In this document: one piece after another, positions 1 through 6,960 of the stretch
Layout of the letters: the number at the start of each line of letters is the position of its first letter
Position numbering within the stretch: position 1 is the first letter of the stretch
Assembly: GCA_030593645.1 (NCBI GenBank)
Contig: JAUVGT010000054.1
Location: forward strand, 1-16,302
Direction of reading: 5' to 3'
Source of the DNA: Deltaproteobacteria bacterium
GTDB taxonomy: Bacteria > Desulfobacterota > Desulfobacteria > Desulfobacterales > JAUVGT01
Length of the DNA: 16,302 nt
Position numbers and translations under genes: made by a program
Notes under the pieces: model-generated
Told to the model about the DNA's origin: nothing
The model's database searches: none
What the model saw: the letters and a program-made list of their open reading frames with translations, nothing else

Positions 1-29
1 ACTGTCCGCATAGCTTTAGCGGCGACGGA

Positions 30-65
30 ACTTTAGTGCACTTTAGCTCACTTTAGTCACTTTGA
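30..65. repeat. Tandem ACTTTAG decamer repeat
   Basis: Three near-perfect units with the core ACTTTAG follow each other at 30-39, 40-49 and 50-58, and a degenerate fourth unit (ACTTTGA) ends at 65. The units differ mainly in the three bases after the core (TGC, CTC, TC). The block is non-coding and lies at the left edge of the window, so it may extend further left. Its function is unknown. It resembles in style the other short-period repeats in this window, although the core sequence is different. Confidence 0.75.
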
Positions 66-97
66 TTTATTTCTTATGGCAGAGCCATTTATCTCTG

Positions 98-125
98 ACC
101 TGGCCCAAAGGACCAGGTTTTATTT
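98..125 (+). terminator. Intrinsic terminator of a gene left of the window
   Basis: ACCTGG (98-103) pairs with CCAGGT (113-118). An inner CC/GG pair across one mismatch closes an AAA loop, and the run TTTTATTT follows. On the plus strand this is a standard rho-independent terminator. No coding region ends inside the window before it, so it probably serves a plus-strand gene whose 3' end lies left of base 1. Confidence 0.6.
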
Positions 126-309
126 GATAAAATAAACAATAAATCTCATATTTTGTATTAAATTCAATGATTATGAAGGGGCAGGGGTTTCTACTCAGGC
201 TTCCATGGTGGTAAATACCTATGGAAAAATGAGTGGTTACACGGATTGTGGACTGTATTTGTTAATGATACAACGGTTTTAAGAGTTCACTCATCGGAAG
301 ATTTGCTAT
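126..309. other. AT-rich leader upstream of the HDOD gene
   Basis: This stretch has no open reading frame I would support. It must carry the promoter of the HDOD gene, but I see no convincing pair of -35 and -10 boxes. A GGAAG at 296-300, nine bases before the ATG at 310, is the likely ribosome binding site. Confidence 0.4.
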
Positions 310-1260
310 ATGGATAAATTTGAACCCATAGAGATTGACCCCAAAAAATTTTTGTATCATGATTGTACATTACCACCCCTCCCTTGTCTGGTAACGTCCC
401 TTCAGAAAAAAATCGATACAGGAAATATCACTCTTGATGAAATGGTCGATTCCCTGAATACAGACCCGTTACTTGTGTCTCAAATCTTGAAAGTGATAAA
501 TTCGGCGTATTTCAACCTCCATAACGAAATAGATGACATCCAATTTGCAATCGCATATTTTGGATTTAATGAAATCAGACATATTATCCTTTCAATATCA
601 GTCATTAATGTTCTGGGTATCAATCAGAAGAGTATATTAAAAGAATTCTGGTTCCATTCTTTTTATTCAGCCCTTTGCATACGAAAACTGACCAGACAAT
701 TTGAAATATTTATTTCACTGGAGGGATTGTGGTCCGTTTCAGTATTGCATGATATGGGTAAATTAGTATATTCAACCTTTTTTCCAAATCAGTACAACCT
801 GCTGGTCCAATACACCCGGGACAATGGCTGCCTTTTCAGTGATGCTGAGGATCATTTTTCAGCACCGAAAAGCGCCTATTTGGGAGCTCTGGTGTGTGAC
901 CGATGGGGACTGCCTGGAAAGGTCAGGCGGGCATGTGAATTTCACAGCCTGGGAGATTTGAGACACTTTGATGGAGAAAGTCTGTCCGACGCGTTTGTTC
1001 GGATGATTTGCCTGGGAAATCTGATTGCGGAATTTTCGTCCGAAGAAATCAGTGAGGAAACAAAGGCAAGAGTAGTTGATTCATTTATATCTTCGCTGGG
1101 CTGCAGTGAATCAGATTTTCTTACAATCATGGGGGATATTTACGCGCTGAAATTTGAGGCTGAAAGTTTTATTGAAGGTTTTCCACTTCAAAGCATGCTG
1201 TCCGCAGGTTTGGATGAATCCATCCGATCCAAACCCGCGGACTGCAGTATTCTTACCTGA
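310..1260 (+). CDS. HDOD domain protein
   Basis: This 316-residue soluble protein consists mainly of an HDOD domain (about residues 18-225), a divergent relative of HD phosphohydrolases found in signalling and regulatory proteins of Proteobacteria. Visible hallmarks are the helical LPPLP...DSLNTDPLL...ILKVINSAYFN start, the FGFNEIRHIILS segment, a conserved His in FWFHSF (H116), and an LHDMGK motif (H147, D148). The HD pair is retained, but the full set of metal ligands of an active phosphohydrolase is not evident. There is no GGDEF, EAL, receiver or membrane segment; the last 90 or so residues are an unassigned helical tail. It is transcribed alone and converges on the membrane-protein gene. 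HDOD proteins often influence motility, stress or c-di-GMP signalling, but nothing here identifies the target. The family call is secure; the role is unknown. Confidence 0.85.
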   Translation: MDKFEPIEIDPKKFLYHDCTLPPLPCLVTSLQKKIDTGNITLDEMVDSLNTDPLLVSQILKVINSAYFNLHNEIDDIQFAIAYFGFNEIRHIILSISVINVLGINQKSILKEFWFHSFYSALCIRKLTRQFEIFISLEGLWSVSVLHDMGKLVYSTFFPNQYNLLVQYTRDNGCLFSDAEDHFSAPKSAYLGALVCDRWGLPGKVRRACEFHSLGDLRHFDGESLSDAFVRMICLGNLIAEFSSEEISEETKARVVDSFISSLGCSESDFLTIMGDIYALKFEAESFIEGFPLQSMLSAGLDESIRSKPADCSILT

Positions 1261-1274
1261 ATTGCGTTAAGAAA

Positions 1275-1315
1275 AAGGTAATATCCAGGTTACTTATTTT
1301 TTTTTAACCAGGATA
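1275..1315 (-). terminator. Hairpin at the convergent junction, probable terminator
   Basis: TATCCAGGTTA (1282-1292) and TAACCAGGATA (1305-1315) form a perfect 11-bp stem around a 12-base loop rich in T. Read on the minus strand, the stem is followed by TTACCTTTTTC, so it fits an intrinsic terminator for the membrane-protein gene, with one arm inside that gene's last codons. It could also block plus-strand transcripts from the HDOD gene, but there it lacks a trailing U-tract. Confidence 0.5.
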
Positions 1316-2129
1316 AAATGGCTTTGATGATATCAATCTGTAGATAGAGTATCACGAAAGCGATGTAGCTGATAAATGGAAGCAGGCCGATAGCAATTAA
1401 ATTAAAATAGTCGCCCCTTGGTGAAGCGAATCTCATGGATGCCAGTCCTAAATTTTTACCAAACAGACCAAAGAAATGGACCAGTAGAATAATGGTGCCT
1501 ACAACAAGACCGATACCAAAAAGGATGGGAACCAGTCGCATCAATTTTTTAATAAAAAATGTGATGATACCGATCGCTTCCTGCCCGGCGGATGTCTTTT
1601 CAATAACATCCAGATTAACTGTTTTTGGGTTAAGGGCAACCAGCGCAACAAACTCCAGGAAAACAAATGAAGCGACACCCATGATTAAAAATTCAAGAGA
1701 TGGCCCCTTTATGGCCGGGTATAAACTGTATAAGAGTGCCAGAATACCACTTATCATGGCAATCAAGCCCACTGAATCGAGAAAGGCGCCGGAGGAAAGG
1801 GAGCTGGGATTATTGCCGATGAGTATTTCTCCGGCTTTTAAAAACCGATGGGCAATATATTGAACGACCAGTATACCAACCGCAAAACCCAACGACATTA
1901 AAAAGAAGGTAAAACTCTCAAGACGAATCGCTCCAATGATACCAATAAGAAGCGACAGCGCGGACGCGGCCAGAATACTGTAATGGCCGAATACAGTCAG
2001 CCATTTGGTGCAAAGCTCCAGGAGTTGAGGGGTTAATACTTTTCGAACTGCTTCCAATACATTCCCCCAAATTTCAACTATGAAAAGATGATCAAATCCT
2101 TTTATCTTTGTTTGATTGTTTTCAGCCAT
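1290..2129 (-). CDS. Unrecognised six-helix integral membrane protein
   Basis: I do not recognise this 279-residue protein. It has an amphipathic cytoplasmic-looking N-terminus (1-48) and about six hydrophobic segments, near residues 49-68, 72-95, 116-140, 145-166, 197-222 and 241-266. A short Lys-rich tail (KKNK) follows. I see no catalytic motif, cysteine pair, signal peptide or transporter signature. The start is well supported by a strong AAGGAGG seven bases before the ATG. It is monocistronic, convergent with the HDOD gene, and has its own 177-bp upstream region. The hydrophobic profile and ribosome binding site make it a real gene. A function cannot be assigned from sequence alone. Confidence 0.8.
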   Translation of the reverse strand: MAENNQTKIKGFDHLFIVEIWGNVLEAVRKVLTPQLLELCTKWLTVFGHYSILAASALSLLIGIIGAIRLESFTFFLMSLGFAVGILVVQYIAHRFLKAGEILIGNNPSSLSSGAFLDSVGLIAMISGILALLYSLYPAIKGPSLEFLIMGVASFVFLEFVALVALNPKTVNLDVIEKTSAGQEAIGIITFFIKKLMRLVPILFGIGLVVGTIILLVHFFGLFGKNLGLASMRFASPRGDYFNLIAIGLLPFISYIAFVILYLQIDIIKAILSWLKKNK

Positions 2130-2306
2130 TTTGCCTCCTTTTTGAATATAAGAAAATTAAATGGTTCACGAAAAACTTCCAAAGAGCGCTCTGAATAAAG
2201 TCAACAGGTAATCTTCATTCTTATCAAATCAAAGTTCAAATGTCCACGATTGATTAACAAACTGAAATAGTTTATTGTTATTATAAGTTTTAAAAAGTGA
2301 CTGTGA
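2130..2306. promoter_or_regulatory. Intergenic region with likely promoter of the membrane-protein gene
   Basis: No gene is present. On the minus strand a TTGACT (2204-2199) could be a -35 box, though no good -10 box follows at the expected distance. A perfect 10-bp palindrome, AGAGCGCTCT (2183-2192), sits just downstream and could be an operator. A weak stem-loop near 2256-2280 may help end the crotonase transcript. All of these are tentative. Confidence 0.3.
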
Positions 2307-3113
2307 TCACTTCCCTTTAAACACAGGTTTTCTTTTCTCCATGAATGAGGTCATCGCTTCAGTCGTATCTTCAGATAAAAGAGGGGTGATATTTTTTTGG
2401 GCAACGTATTGGAGTCCGGCAGGAACATCATGATCTCTGCTGAAATTGATCACATCCTTGGTCCCCTGGACAGCAAGGGGGGGGCAGCCTGCAATCATGG
2501 AGGCGGTTTTGTCGGCCTCTTTATACAGCTCGTTACGGTCCAGGCAAACCTTTGTCACAAATCCTATGTTGAAGGCTTCCTCTGCTTTAAAATCACGGCC
2601 TGTAAACGCGAGTTCCCTTGTGAATCCTTGTCCGATGATGTGGGGGAGACGCTGCAGGGTGCCAATATCCGCAATAAGCCCGATGCGGGTTTCCCGGATA
2701 CTGAAAACAGCTGTTCTGTCGGCGATACGAATATCACACGCGCAGAGCATGTCTAACCCACCGCCCAGGCAATGGGAGTGGATCGCGGCGATAACCGGCT
2801 TGCGGCAGTTTTCGATCGCATTGACCCCCTCCTGCAGGTCCAGAAGGATTCGATTGAGTCGATCACGGTCGTCCGCGCCGCCCTCTCCTCCTAATGCCGC
2901 GGCTTCTTCAAGGTCTGTTCCGGCGGTAAAGCTTTTACCTTCCGCTTTAATGACAACGACCCGGACATCCGGATCTTTATCAAAATTTGAGAAGTGCTCA
3001 ACCAATCCCCTGTAAAAGGCAAGGCTCATTGCATTACGTTTTTCAGGATTGTTCAGAATAAACCACGCAACATGGTCATGTTTTTCCACTTTAAACAGAT
3101 CGTCTGTACTCAT
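2307..3113 (-). CDS. Dienoyl-CoA isomerase-like enoyl-CoA hydratase/isomerase
   Basis: This 268-residue crotonase-superfamily enzyme acts on CoA thioesters in the cytoplasm. The oxyanion-hole segments are visible at about 60-68 (KSFTAGTDL) and 115-121 (CLGGGLD). It resembles delta3,5-delta2,4-dienoyl-CoA isomerase (ECH1) more than ordinary hydratase: the GLIADIGTLQRLP segment and the later AVQGTKDVINFSRDH segment match that subfamily. All three acidic residues known as catalytic in ECH1 have counterparts, D121, E141 and D149. Such an enzyme shifts double bonds during beta-oxidation of unsaturated acids; a role in aromatic or alicyclic acid breakdown is also possible. GGAGG precedes the ATG. 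It follows the nitronate monooxygenase-like gene by 77 bp on the same strand, so the two probably form one operon. The superfamily is certain, the isomerase assignment likely. Confidence 0.85.
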   Translation of the reverse strand: MSTDDLFKVEKHDHVAWFILNNPEKRNAMSLAFYRGLVEHFSNFDKDPDVRVVVIKAEGKSFTAGTDLEEAAALGGEGGADDRDRLNRILLDLQEGVNAIENCRKPVIAAIHSHCLGGGLDMLCACDIRIADRTAVFSIRETRIGLIADIGTLQRLPHIIGQGFTRELAFTGRDFKAEEAFNIGFVTKVCLDRNELYKEADKTASMIAGCPPLAVQGTKDVINFSRDHDVPAGLQYVAQKNITPLLSEDTTEAMTSFMEKRKPVFKGK

Positions 3114-3190
3114 TGACTTCCTCCGTAGTGTTTATGTTGGAGTTAACCCGCACAAGCTTGCCCCTGCATTGCTCTTCCCTTGGCACCTTT

Positions 3191-4153
3191 CTATTCAGAC
3201 AGAGCGATTGCCATTTCTTTTGCCTGTGACATGATTCTGCTAAAAAGGTCTTTAACAGTCGGGATGTCATGTGTCAAACCGATACCTTGACCGCACGCGA
3301 GGATACCGGCATCCAGATCACCGTCGCAAAACATTTTTTTGGCACTATCACCGGATATCACACTATAAATTTTATTAAAATCAGCTCCCTGCGATTCCAG
3401 ATCGGCACATTTTTCTGCTGCCGTGTTTGACCAGACACGGTGTGTCGCGTTAATGGATCGCATGATGAGCATGGTATCCAATTCGGTGGCATTGACCAGT
3501 GCTTTTTTAAGTTTCCTGTTTATGGGACATTCCACTGTGGCGAGCAGCCGGGTTCCCATGATAACCGCGTCAGCCCCCAGTGAAAGCAGTGCGAGCAATC
3601 CGCGTCCATCAGAAACACCCCCTCCTCCAATTACCGGTATATTGACTGCATCCTTAACGGCAGGAACCAGGACCAGGGTGCCGATATCAAGCTTACCTGT
3701 GGCGCCGCCATTTTCATAACCGACAACCGTCACAATATCCGCGCCCAGGTCCTGTATTTTAAGGGCATAACGAATCCCTACACATTTATGTATCCATATC
3801 ATCCCGGCTTCTTTAAAACGCCTGTAAAGGTCTATGGGCGCCTCATGACCGGAAGTTTCAACAATTTTGACATTTTTCTCAATCATGACTTTTAAATAAT
3901 CATGATTATCAATCGGCCGCATGGCCGGGAAAAGGTTGAGGTTGACCGCGAACGGCTGTTCTGTCAGGTCATGAACACGGTCAATTGCGGTGGCGAATTT
4001 TTCCTTTGATTCATAAATTGCCGATGCAAGTATCCCCAGGCCGCCGGCATTGGAGATGGCCGCAACAAAGTCTGAATCACTGATCCACATCATTGTACCG
4101 CCGATAATCGGGTATTCTATATTCAATAAATCTGTAACTTTTGTTTTAAACAT
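3191..4153 (-). CDS. Nitronate monooxygenase/FabK-like FMN enzyme lacking the catalytic His
   Basis: This 320-residue FMN-dependent TIM-barrel protein belongs to the 2-nitropropane dioxygenase/FabK family. Visible signs are the N-terminal LNIEYPIIGGTMMWIS strand, NAGGLGILAS, and the FMN phosphate-binding region IPVIGGGGVSDGRG...GADAVIMGTRLLAT (about 172-206). The family's EAGGHxG or ESGGHxG motif, whose His is the usual catalytic residue, reads ENGGATG here, with Ala at position 151. Ordinary nitronate oxidation or FabK chemistry is therefore doubtful. I chose the ATG at 4153 because GGGAG lies six bases before it; the ATG nine codons upstream has no usefully spaced ribosome binding site. It heads a two-gene unit with the dienoyl-CoA isomerase-like protein and diverges from rarD. 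Pairing with a crotonase suggests an acyl-CoA substrate, but this is inference. Confidence 0.8.
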   Translation of the reverse strand: MFKTKVTDLLNIEYPIIGGTMMWISDSDFVAAISNAGGLGILASAIYESKEKFATAIDRVHDLTEQPFAVNLNLFPAMRPIDNHDYLKVMIEKNVKIVETSGHEAPIDLYRRFKEAGMIWIHKCVGIRYALKIQDLGADIVTVVGYENGGATGKLDIGTLVLVPAVKDAVNIPVIGGGGVSDGRGLLALLSLGADAVIMGTRLLATVECPINRKLKKALVNATELDTMLIMRSINATHRVWSNTAAEKCADLESQGADFNKIYSVISGDSAKKMFCDGDLDAGILACGQGIGLTHDIPTVKDLFSRIMSQAKEMAIALSE

Positions 4154-4173
4154 GTTTTTCTCCCGTGTAACTT

Positions 4174-4202
4174 TTGACATCCTGCCAAAAAATGATTATT
4201 TC
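4174..4202 (+). promoter_or_regulatory. Candidate promoter of the RarD-like gene
   Basis: A perfect -35 box TTGACA (4174-4179) is followed 17 bases later by TATTTC (4197-4202), a weak -10 box. It lies in the 76-bp gap between two divergent genes, 28 bp before the RarD start. The spacing is ideal but the -10 match is only three of six. Confidence 0.4.
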
Positions 4203-4229
4203 TCTATTCTTCTAAGGAATCGAACGATT

Positions 4230-5144
4230 ATGAATGATAGTGATACAAAAAAATACAGTACCCCTTCAAAGGAAGCGATTATCGGTGTGATCAGCGCTTC
4301 AGCCGCTTTTCTGATCTGGGGATTCAGCCCAATATATTTTAAAGTGTTACGGGTTGTACCCGCTTTTGAAATACTCATGCATCGGGTTGTATGGTCTCTT
4401 CTGTTTCTTCTACCCCTAATATTAATATCAGGGCAATGGAATGAATTCAAGGCTGTAATAAAGTCATATCGAACAATGTTGATCCTGATTGTCAGTACCA
4501 TTCTGGTTGCCACCAACTGGTTTATATTTATCTGGTCGATTAACAACAACCAGATACTGCAGACAAGTCTGGGATATTATATCAATCCCCTGGTGAATGT
4601 CCTGTTGGGCATGATATTTCTGAAAGAACGTTTGAGACCGGCCAGGGCGGCAGCTGTAATCATCGCGGGTCTTGGGGTGTTATACCTTACGGTTCATTAT
4701 GGAAAACTTCCCTGGATTTCATTGACACTCGCGGTCACATTTGCCTTTTATGGGCTGATCAGAAAGGTTGCCCCTGTAGACGCACTTGTGGGCCTGACTG
4801 TTGAAACCCTGATCCTGTTTTTACCCGCGTTGGGTTATCTGGTTTATCTTGATACAGCAGGTATGGGTTCCATTTTCAGAATGTCTGTTAGAATCGACAT
4901 CCTTCTTATTTGTACCGTGTTTGTCACCGCACCACCGCTTCTGTTTTTTACAATTGGAGCCAGAAAAATCCACCTGGCGACCCTAGGAATTCTTCAGTAT
5001 ATCGCGCCAAGCTGTACCTTCCTCCTGGCGGTATTTATTTATAACGAACCCTTTACAACAGTCCAGGTATGGACATTCGGAATGATATGGTCCGCGTTAA
5101 TCATCTATTCCGTGGATTCGGTGCTGGAATACCGGAAGAGATGA
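4230..5144 (+). CDS. rarD: RarD/EamA family transporter
   Basis: This 304-residue inner-membrane protein has about ten hydrophobic segments arranged as two EamA repeats. It carries hallmark RarD sequences: FLIWGFSPIYFK near residue 27, HRVVWSLLFL, NWFIFIWSINNN, and SLGYYINPLVNVLLGMIFLKERL. The second half ends with LGILQYIAPSCTFLLAVFIYNEP. RarD proteins belong to the drug/metabolite transporter superfamily; the substrate is not established for most members. The reading frame is open from 4050, but the true start is the ATG at 4230. AAGGA precedes it, the protein then has the family's usual length, and the extra upstream residues overlap the divergent gene. It appears monocistronic and ends ten bases before the heptad-repeat element. 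Confidence 0.9.
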   Translation: MNDSDTKKYSTPSKEAIIGVISASAAFLIWGFSPIYFKVLRVVPAFEILMHRVVWSLLFLLPLILISGQWNEFKAVIKSYRTMLILIVSTILVATNWFIFIWSINNNQILQTSLGYYINPLVNVLLGMIFLKERLRPARAAAVIIAGLGVLYLTVHYGKLPWISLTLAVTFAFYGLIRKVAPVDALVGLTVETLILFLPALGYLVYLDTAGMGSIFRMSVRIDILLICTVFVTAPPLLFFTIGARKIHLATLGILQYIAPSCTFLLAVFIYNEPFTTVQVWTFGMIWSALIIYSVDSVLEYRKR

Positions 5145-5149
5145 ACGGG

Positions 5150-5188
5150 AAAAGATGAACGTCGAACGTCGAACGCCCAACGTCGAAT
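5150..5188 (+). repeat. Left arm of heptad inverted repeat
   Basis: AAAA is followed by five consecutive 7-bp units (5154-5188): GATGAAC, then GTCGAAC twice, GCCCAAC and GTCGAAT. The consensus unit is GTCGAAC. This arm begins just after the RarD stop codon and is nearly the reverse complement of the arm at 5440-5485. Confidence 0.9.
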
Positions 5189-5439
5189 AATGATGTCGCT
5201 GCGCTCAACCGAATCATAAAAAATCTTGAAGTAGTTTAAACTTTCAATTGCTTTGGACGACTCTATAACTGAAAAGGTGGAATAAGTATATTAATAATCT
5301 GAATTCATAGCTTGTATCTTATTGATTATTTATAGAAAACAATAGGTGAACACAGATCTACACCTTTTATAAGTAATGAATTGGACTGTAGGCGGATTTT
5401 AACTTATTGCTAAAATAGGAAAAGCGAAGAGCCTTCCAC
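5189..5439. other. Non-coding AT-rich core between the heptad arms
   Basis: These 251 bases separate the two inverted arms. I find no supportable reading frame, RNA gene or transposase remnant. Base composition is clearly more AT-rich than the flanking genes. It may be the body of a small non-autonomous element or a structured 3' untranslated region; I cannot decide between these. Confidence 0.5.
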
Positions 5440-5485
5440 ATTCGACGTTGGGCGTTCGATGTTCGACGTTGGACGTTCATCTTTT
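5440..5485 (-). repeat. Right arm of heptad inverted repeat
   Basis: Read on the minus strand, this arm is AAAA followed by six 7-bp units: GATGAAC, GTCCAAC, GTCGAAC, ATCGAAC, GCCCAAC, GTCGAAT. It matches the left arm apart from one extra unit and a single G-to-A change. Its outer end overlaps the stop codon of the nitrilase-family gene. Confidence 0.9.
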
Positions 5486-6290
5486 ATTCGTACAATTCCG
5501 GTCTTCTGTTGGGGAAAAAGTAGCGCATTTTATGATTTCGTACGGTGTTGAGATCTTTTGCTTTGAGGTCGGCGATCAGAAGACCTTCTTTACCGCTGGT
5601 ATCAGAATCAAGCACTTCTCCTGACGGGCTGATAATCATCGAAACGCCAGGGAAAACAAGCCCATTTTTGTTGTCGCCGGTCTGGTTGCAGGCGATAACA
5701 AAAAGACTATTGTCATAAGCCCTTGCGGGAAGATGCCGCATCCAGGAATCGAATTTTTGACCGGATGTTCCCCTGGGCGAAGCATGGGAGAAAAATATTA
5801 TGTGCGCGCCCTTTGCGGCCATATATGTGGAAAGATCCGGGAAATGGGCATCGTAACAAAGCTGTATGCCGAAATGAATATCATGAATTTGAAATAGCGG
5901 AATAGTATTGCCCGGTGTAAAGATCTTTTTTTCGGGTGGTGCGATATGAAGTTTTCGGTATACACCCATGGTTCCATCCGGTTTTGCAATGATGTGACTT
6001 GCGTATATCCGGTTTTTTGTATCTTTCTCGGCCATCCCGGCCAGTATAACCATATTTTCGGTTTTTGCCGTTTGAATAAGAAGCCGGGTTGAGGGTCCTG
6101 GAACCGGTTCAGCATATTGGATAATATCTTCTCGCGATGTATACCCGGTGATATTCAATTCGGGAAAGCAAATAAGCTCCGCGCCTTGTTTTGAGGCTGA
6201 TTCAATTAAGCCGGTCATTTTATCCCGGTTTGCTTGAGTTTCAGAAATCGGGGAATTCATAATCGCGACGGCGATTCGAAGATCTTTCAT
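5484..6290 (-). CDS. Carbon-nitrogen hydrolase (nitrilase superfamily)
   Basis: This 268-residue cytoplasmic enzyme has the complete nitrilase-superfamily triad: Glu44 in ICFPELNITGY, Lys113 in YRKLHIAPPE, and Cys145 in GIQLCYDAHFPD. Such enzymes hydrolyse amides, N-carbamoyl compounds or nitriles through a thioester on the Cys. Length and motif order resemble small amidases and carbamoylputrescine amidase-like members; the substrate is not readable from sequence. The start codon has only a weak ribosome binding site (AGG), consistent with translation downstream of the AhbA-like gene, 27 bp away on the same strand. The stop codon touches the right arm of the heptad element, so the end of its mRNA would include that repeat. 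The superfamily is certain, the substrate open. Confidence 0.9.
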   Translation of the reverse strand: MKDLRIAVAIMNSPISETQANRDKMTGLIESASKQGAELICFPELNITGYTSREDIIQYAEPVPGPSTRLLIQTAKTENMVILAGMAEKDTKNRIYASHIIAKPDGTMGVYRKLHIAPPEKKIFTPGNTIPLFQIHDIHFGIQLCYDAHFPDLSTYMAAKGAHIIFFSHASPRGTSGQKFDSWMRHLPARAYDNSLFVIACNQTGDNKNGLVFPGVSMIISPSGEVLDSDTSGKEGLLIADLKAKDLNTVRNHKMRYFFPNRRPELYE

Positions 6291-6317
6291 GGGTTAAAAC
6301 CTGTCTACGCTGGTGGT

Positions 6318-6773
6318 TTAAAGTTCAAACTTTGCTTTGATTTTAAACACCCGTGTTGCCGGAAGGTTGAGGATATCCTTGATTCCGGTTTCCTGAGAAA
6401 TTTTTAACAGGTTGGCTTCAATTTCTTCCATTGAAGGAGCGATAAAAGTAAACCAAATATTAAATTCATTTTCTCTCTGGTAATTATGAGTGACCCCTGG
6501 ATATCGGTTTACCACCTGAGTAAATTGATCAATTTGAGTTTCAGGGACTTTTGCGGTGCATAGTGTGCTCACAAAACCGAGTTTTTCCGGAACAAAATTC
6601 CCACCAATTCTGCGGATAATTCCGTTATCCTTTAATCTGCTCAAACGTTTGATGACATCCTCTTCAGGAAGACCGAGTTTTTCCGCAATGGTTTGATATG
6701 GCTGTGGTGTGAGAGGAAAATCGGATTGTATCCGATTTAGAATGGTCTTATCAATATCGTCCATTACAGGCAT
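6318..6773 (-). CDS. ahbA: Siroheme decarboxylase subunit, AhbA-like (Lrp/AsnC fold)
   Basis: This 151-residue protein has an N-terminal winged-helix segment (about 4-60, with IDKTILNRIQSDFPL and RLSRLKDNGIIRRIGGNF) and a C-terminal AsnC/RAM-like ferredoxin fold. The motif GVTHNYQRENEFNIWFTF (93-110, including H96, Y98 and R100) is typical of AhbA/NirDL-type siroheme decarboxylases rather than amino-acid-responsive Lrp regulators. AhbA and AhbB together decarboxylate siroheme to didecarboxysiroheme in the alternative haem route of sulfate reducers and archaea. The usual AhbB partner is not in this window. AAGGGA about seven bases upstream supports the start at 6773, although Met4 is also possible. 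The nitrilase-family gene follows, probably cotranscribed. A transcription regulator is the less likely alternative. Confidence 0.8.
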   Translation of the reverse strand: MPVMDDIDKTILNRIQSDFPLTPQPYQTIAEKLGLPEEDVIKRLSRLKDNGIIRRIGGNFVPEKLGFVSTLCTAKVPETQIDQFTQVVNRYPGVTHNYQRENEFNIWFTFIAPSMEEIEANLLKISQETGIKDILNLPATRVFKIKAKFEL

Positions 6774-6960
6774 TGATTCATCCCTTTTTAATTCCTTTTA
6801 ACCACGAAAGTTAAATCATTTAGATATTAATATATTTAAAAGTTGTGTGTCTGATATTTATTTTATAGCCAAGTGCGGAGCATTGAATGCAACCTGCTTT
6901 GAGACTGTATTCTTCTTGAATTTTTTCCGTGGTTTTCGTGTGTTTCGTGGTTCATAGCGT
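6774..6960. repeat. Intergenic region with ACCACGAAA-type repeats
   Basis: One ACCACGAAAG unit lies at 6801-6810 on the plus strand. On the minus strand, 6952-6925 carries three nonamer-like units in a row (ACCACGAAA, CACACGAAA, ACCACGGAA). The two sites are inverted relative to each other and flank about 115 bases of AT-rich sequence. The right block lies just after the yjbQ stop codon. The interval must also contain the promoter of the AhbA-like gene, but I cannot place it with confidence. Confidence 0.65.

Noticed and set aside
2397..3015. Plus-strand reading frames opposite the crotonase gene
   Set aside because: They are antisense shadows of a well-supported gene, without family similarity or ribosome binding sites.
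4154..4180. FMN enzyme starting at 4180
   Set aside because: The only purine-rich tract abuts that ATG with no spacing, whereas GGGAG is well placed before the ATG at 4153, which begins exactly where family similarity starts.
4050..4229. RarD starting at 4050
   Set aside because: The upstream residues overlap the divergent FMN enzyme gene and exceed the family length; AAGGA precedes the ATG at 4230.
5189..5439. Insertion sequence with a transposase
   Set aside because: The core contains no reading frame of useful length and no transposase motif; target-site duplications are not visible because the inversion extends to the gene ends.
5150..5485. CRISPR array
   Set aside because: The repeat units are only 7 bp, contiguous without spacers and inverted between arms; no cas gene is nearby.
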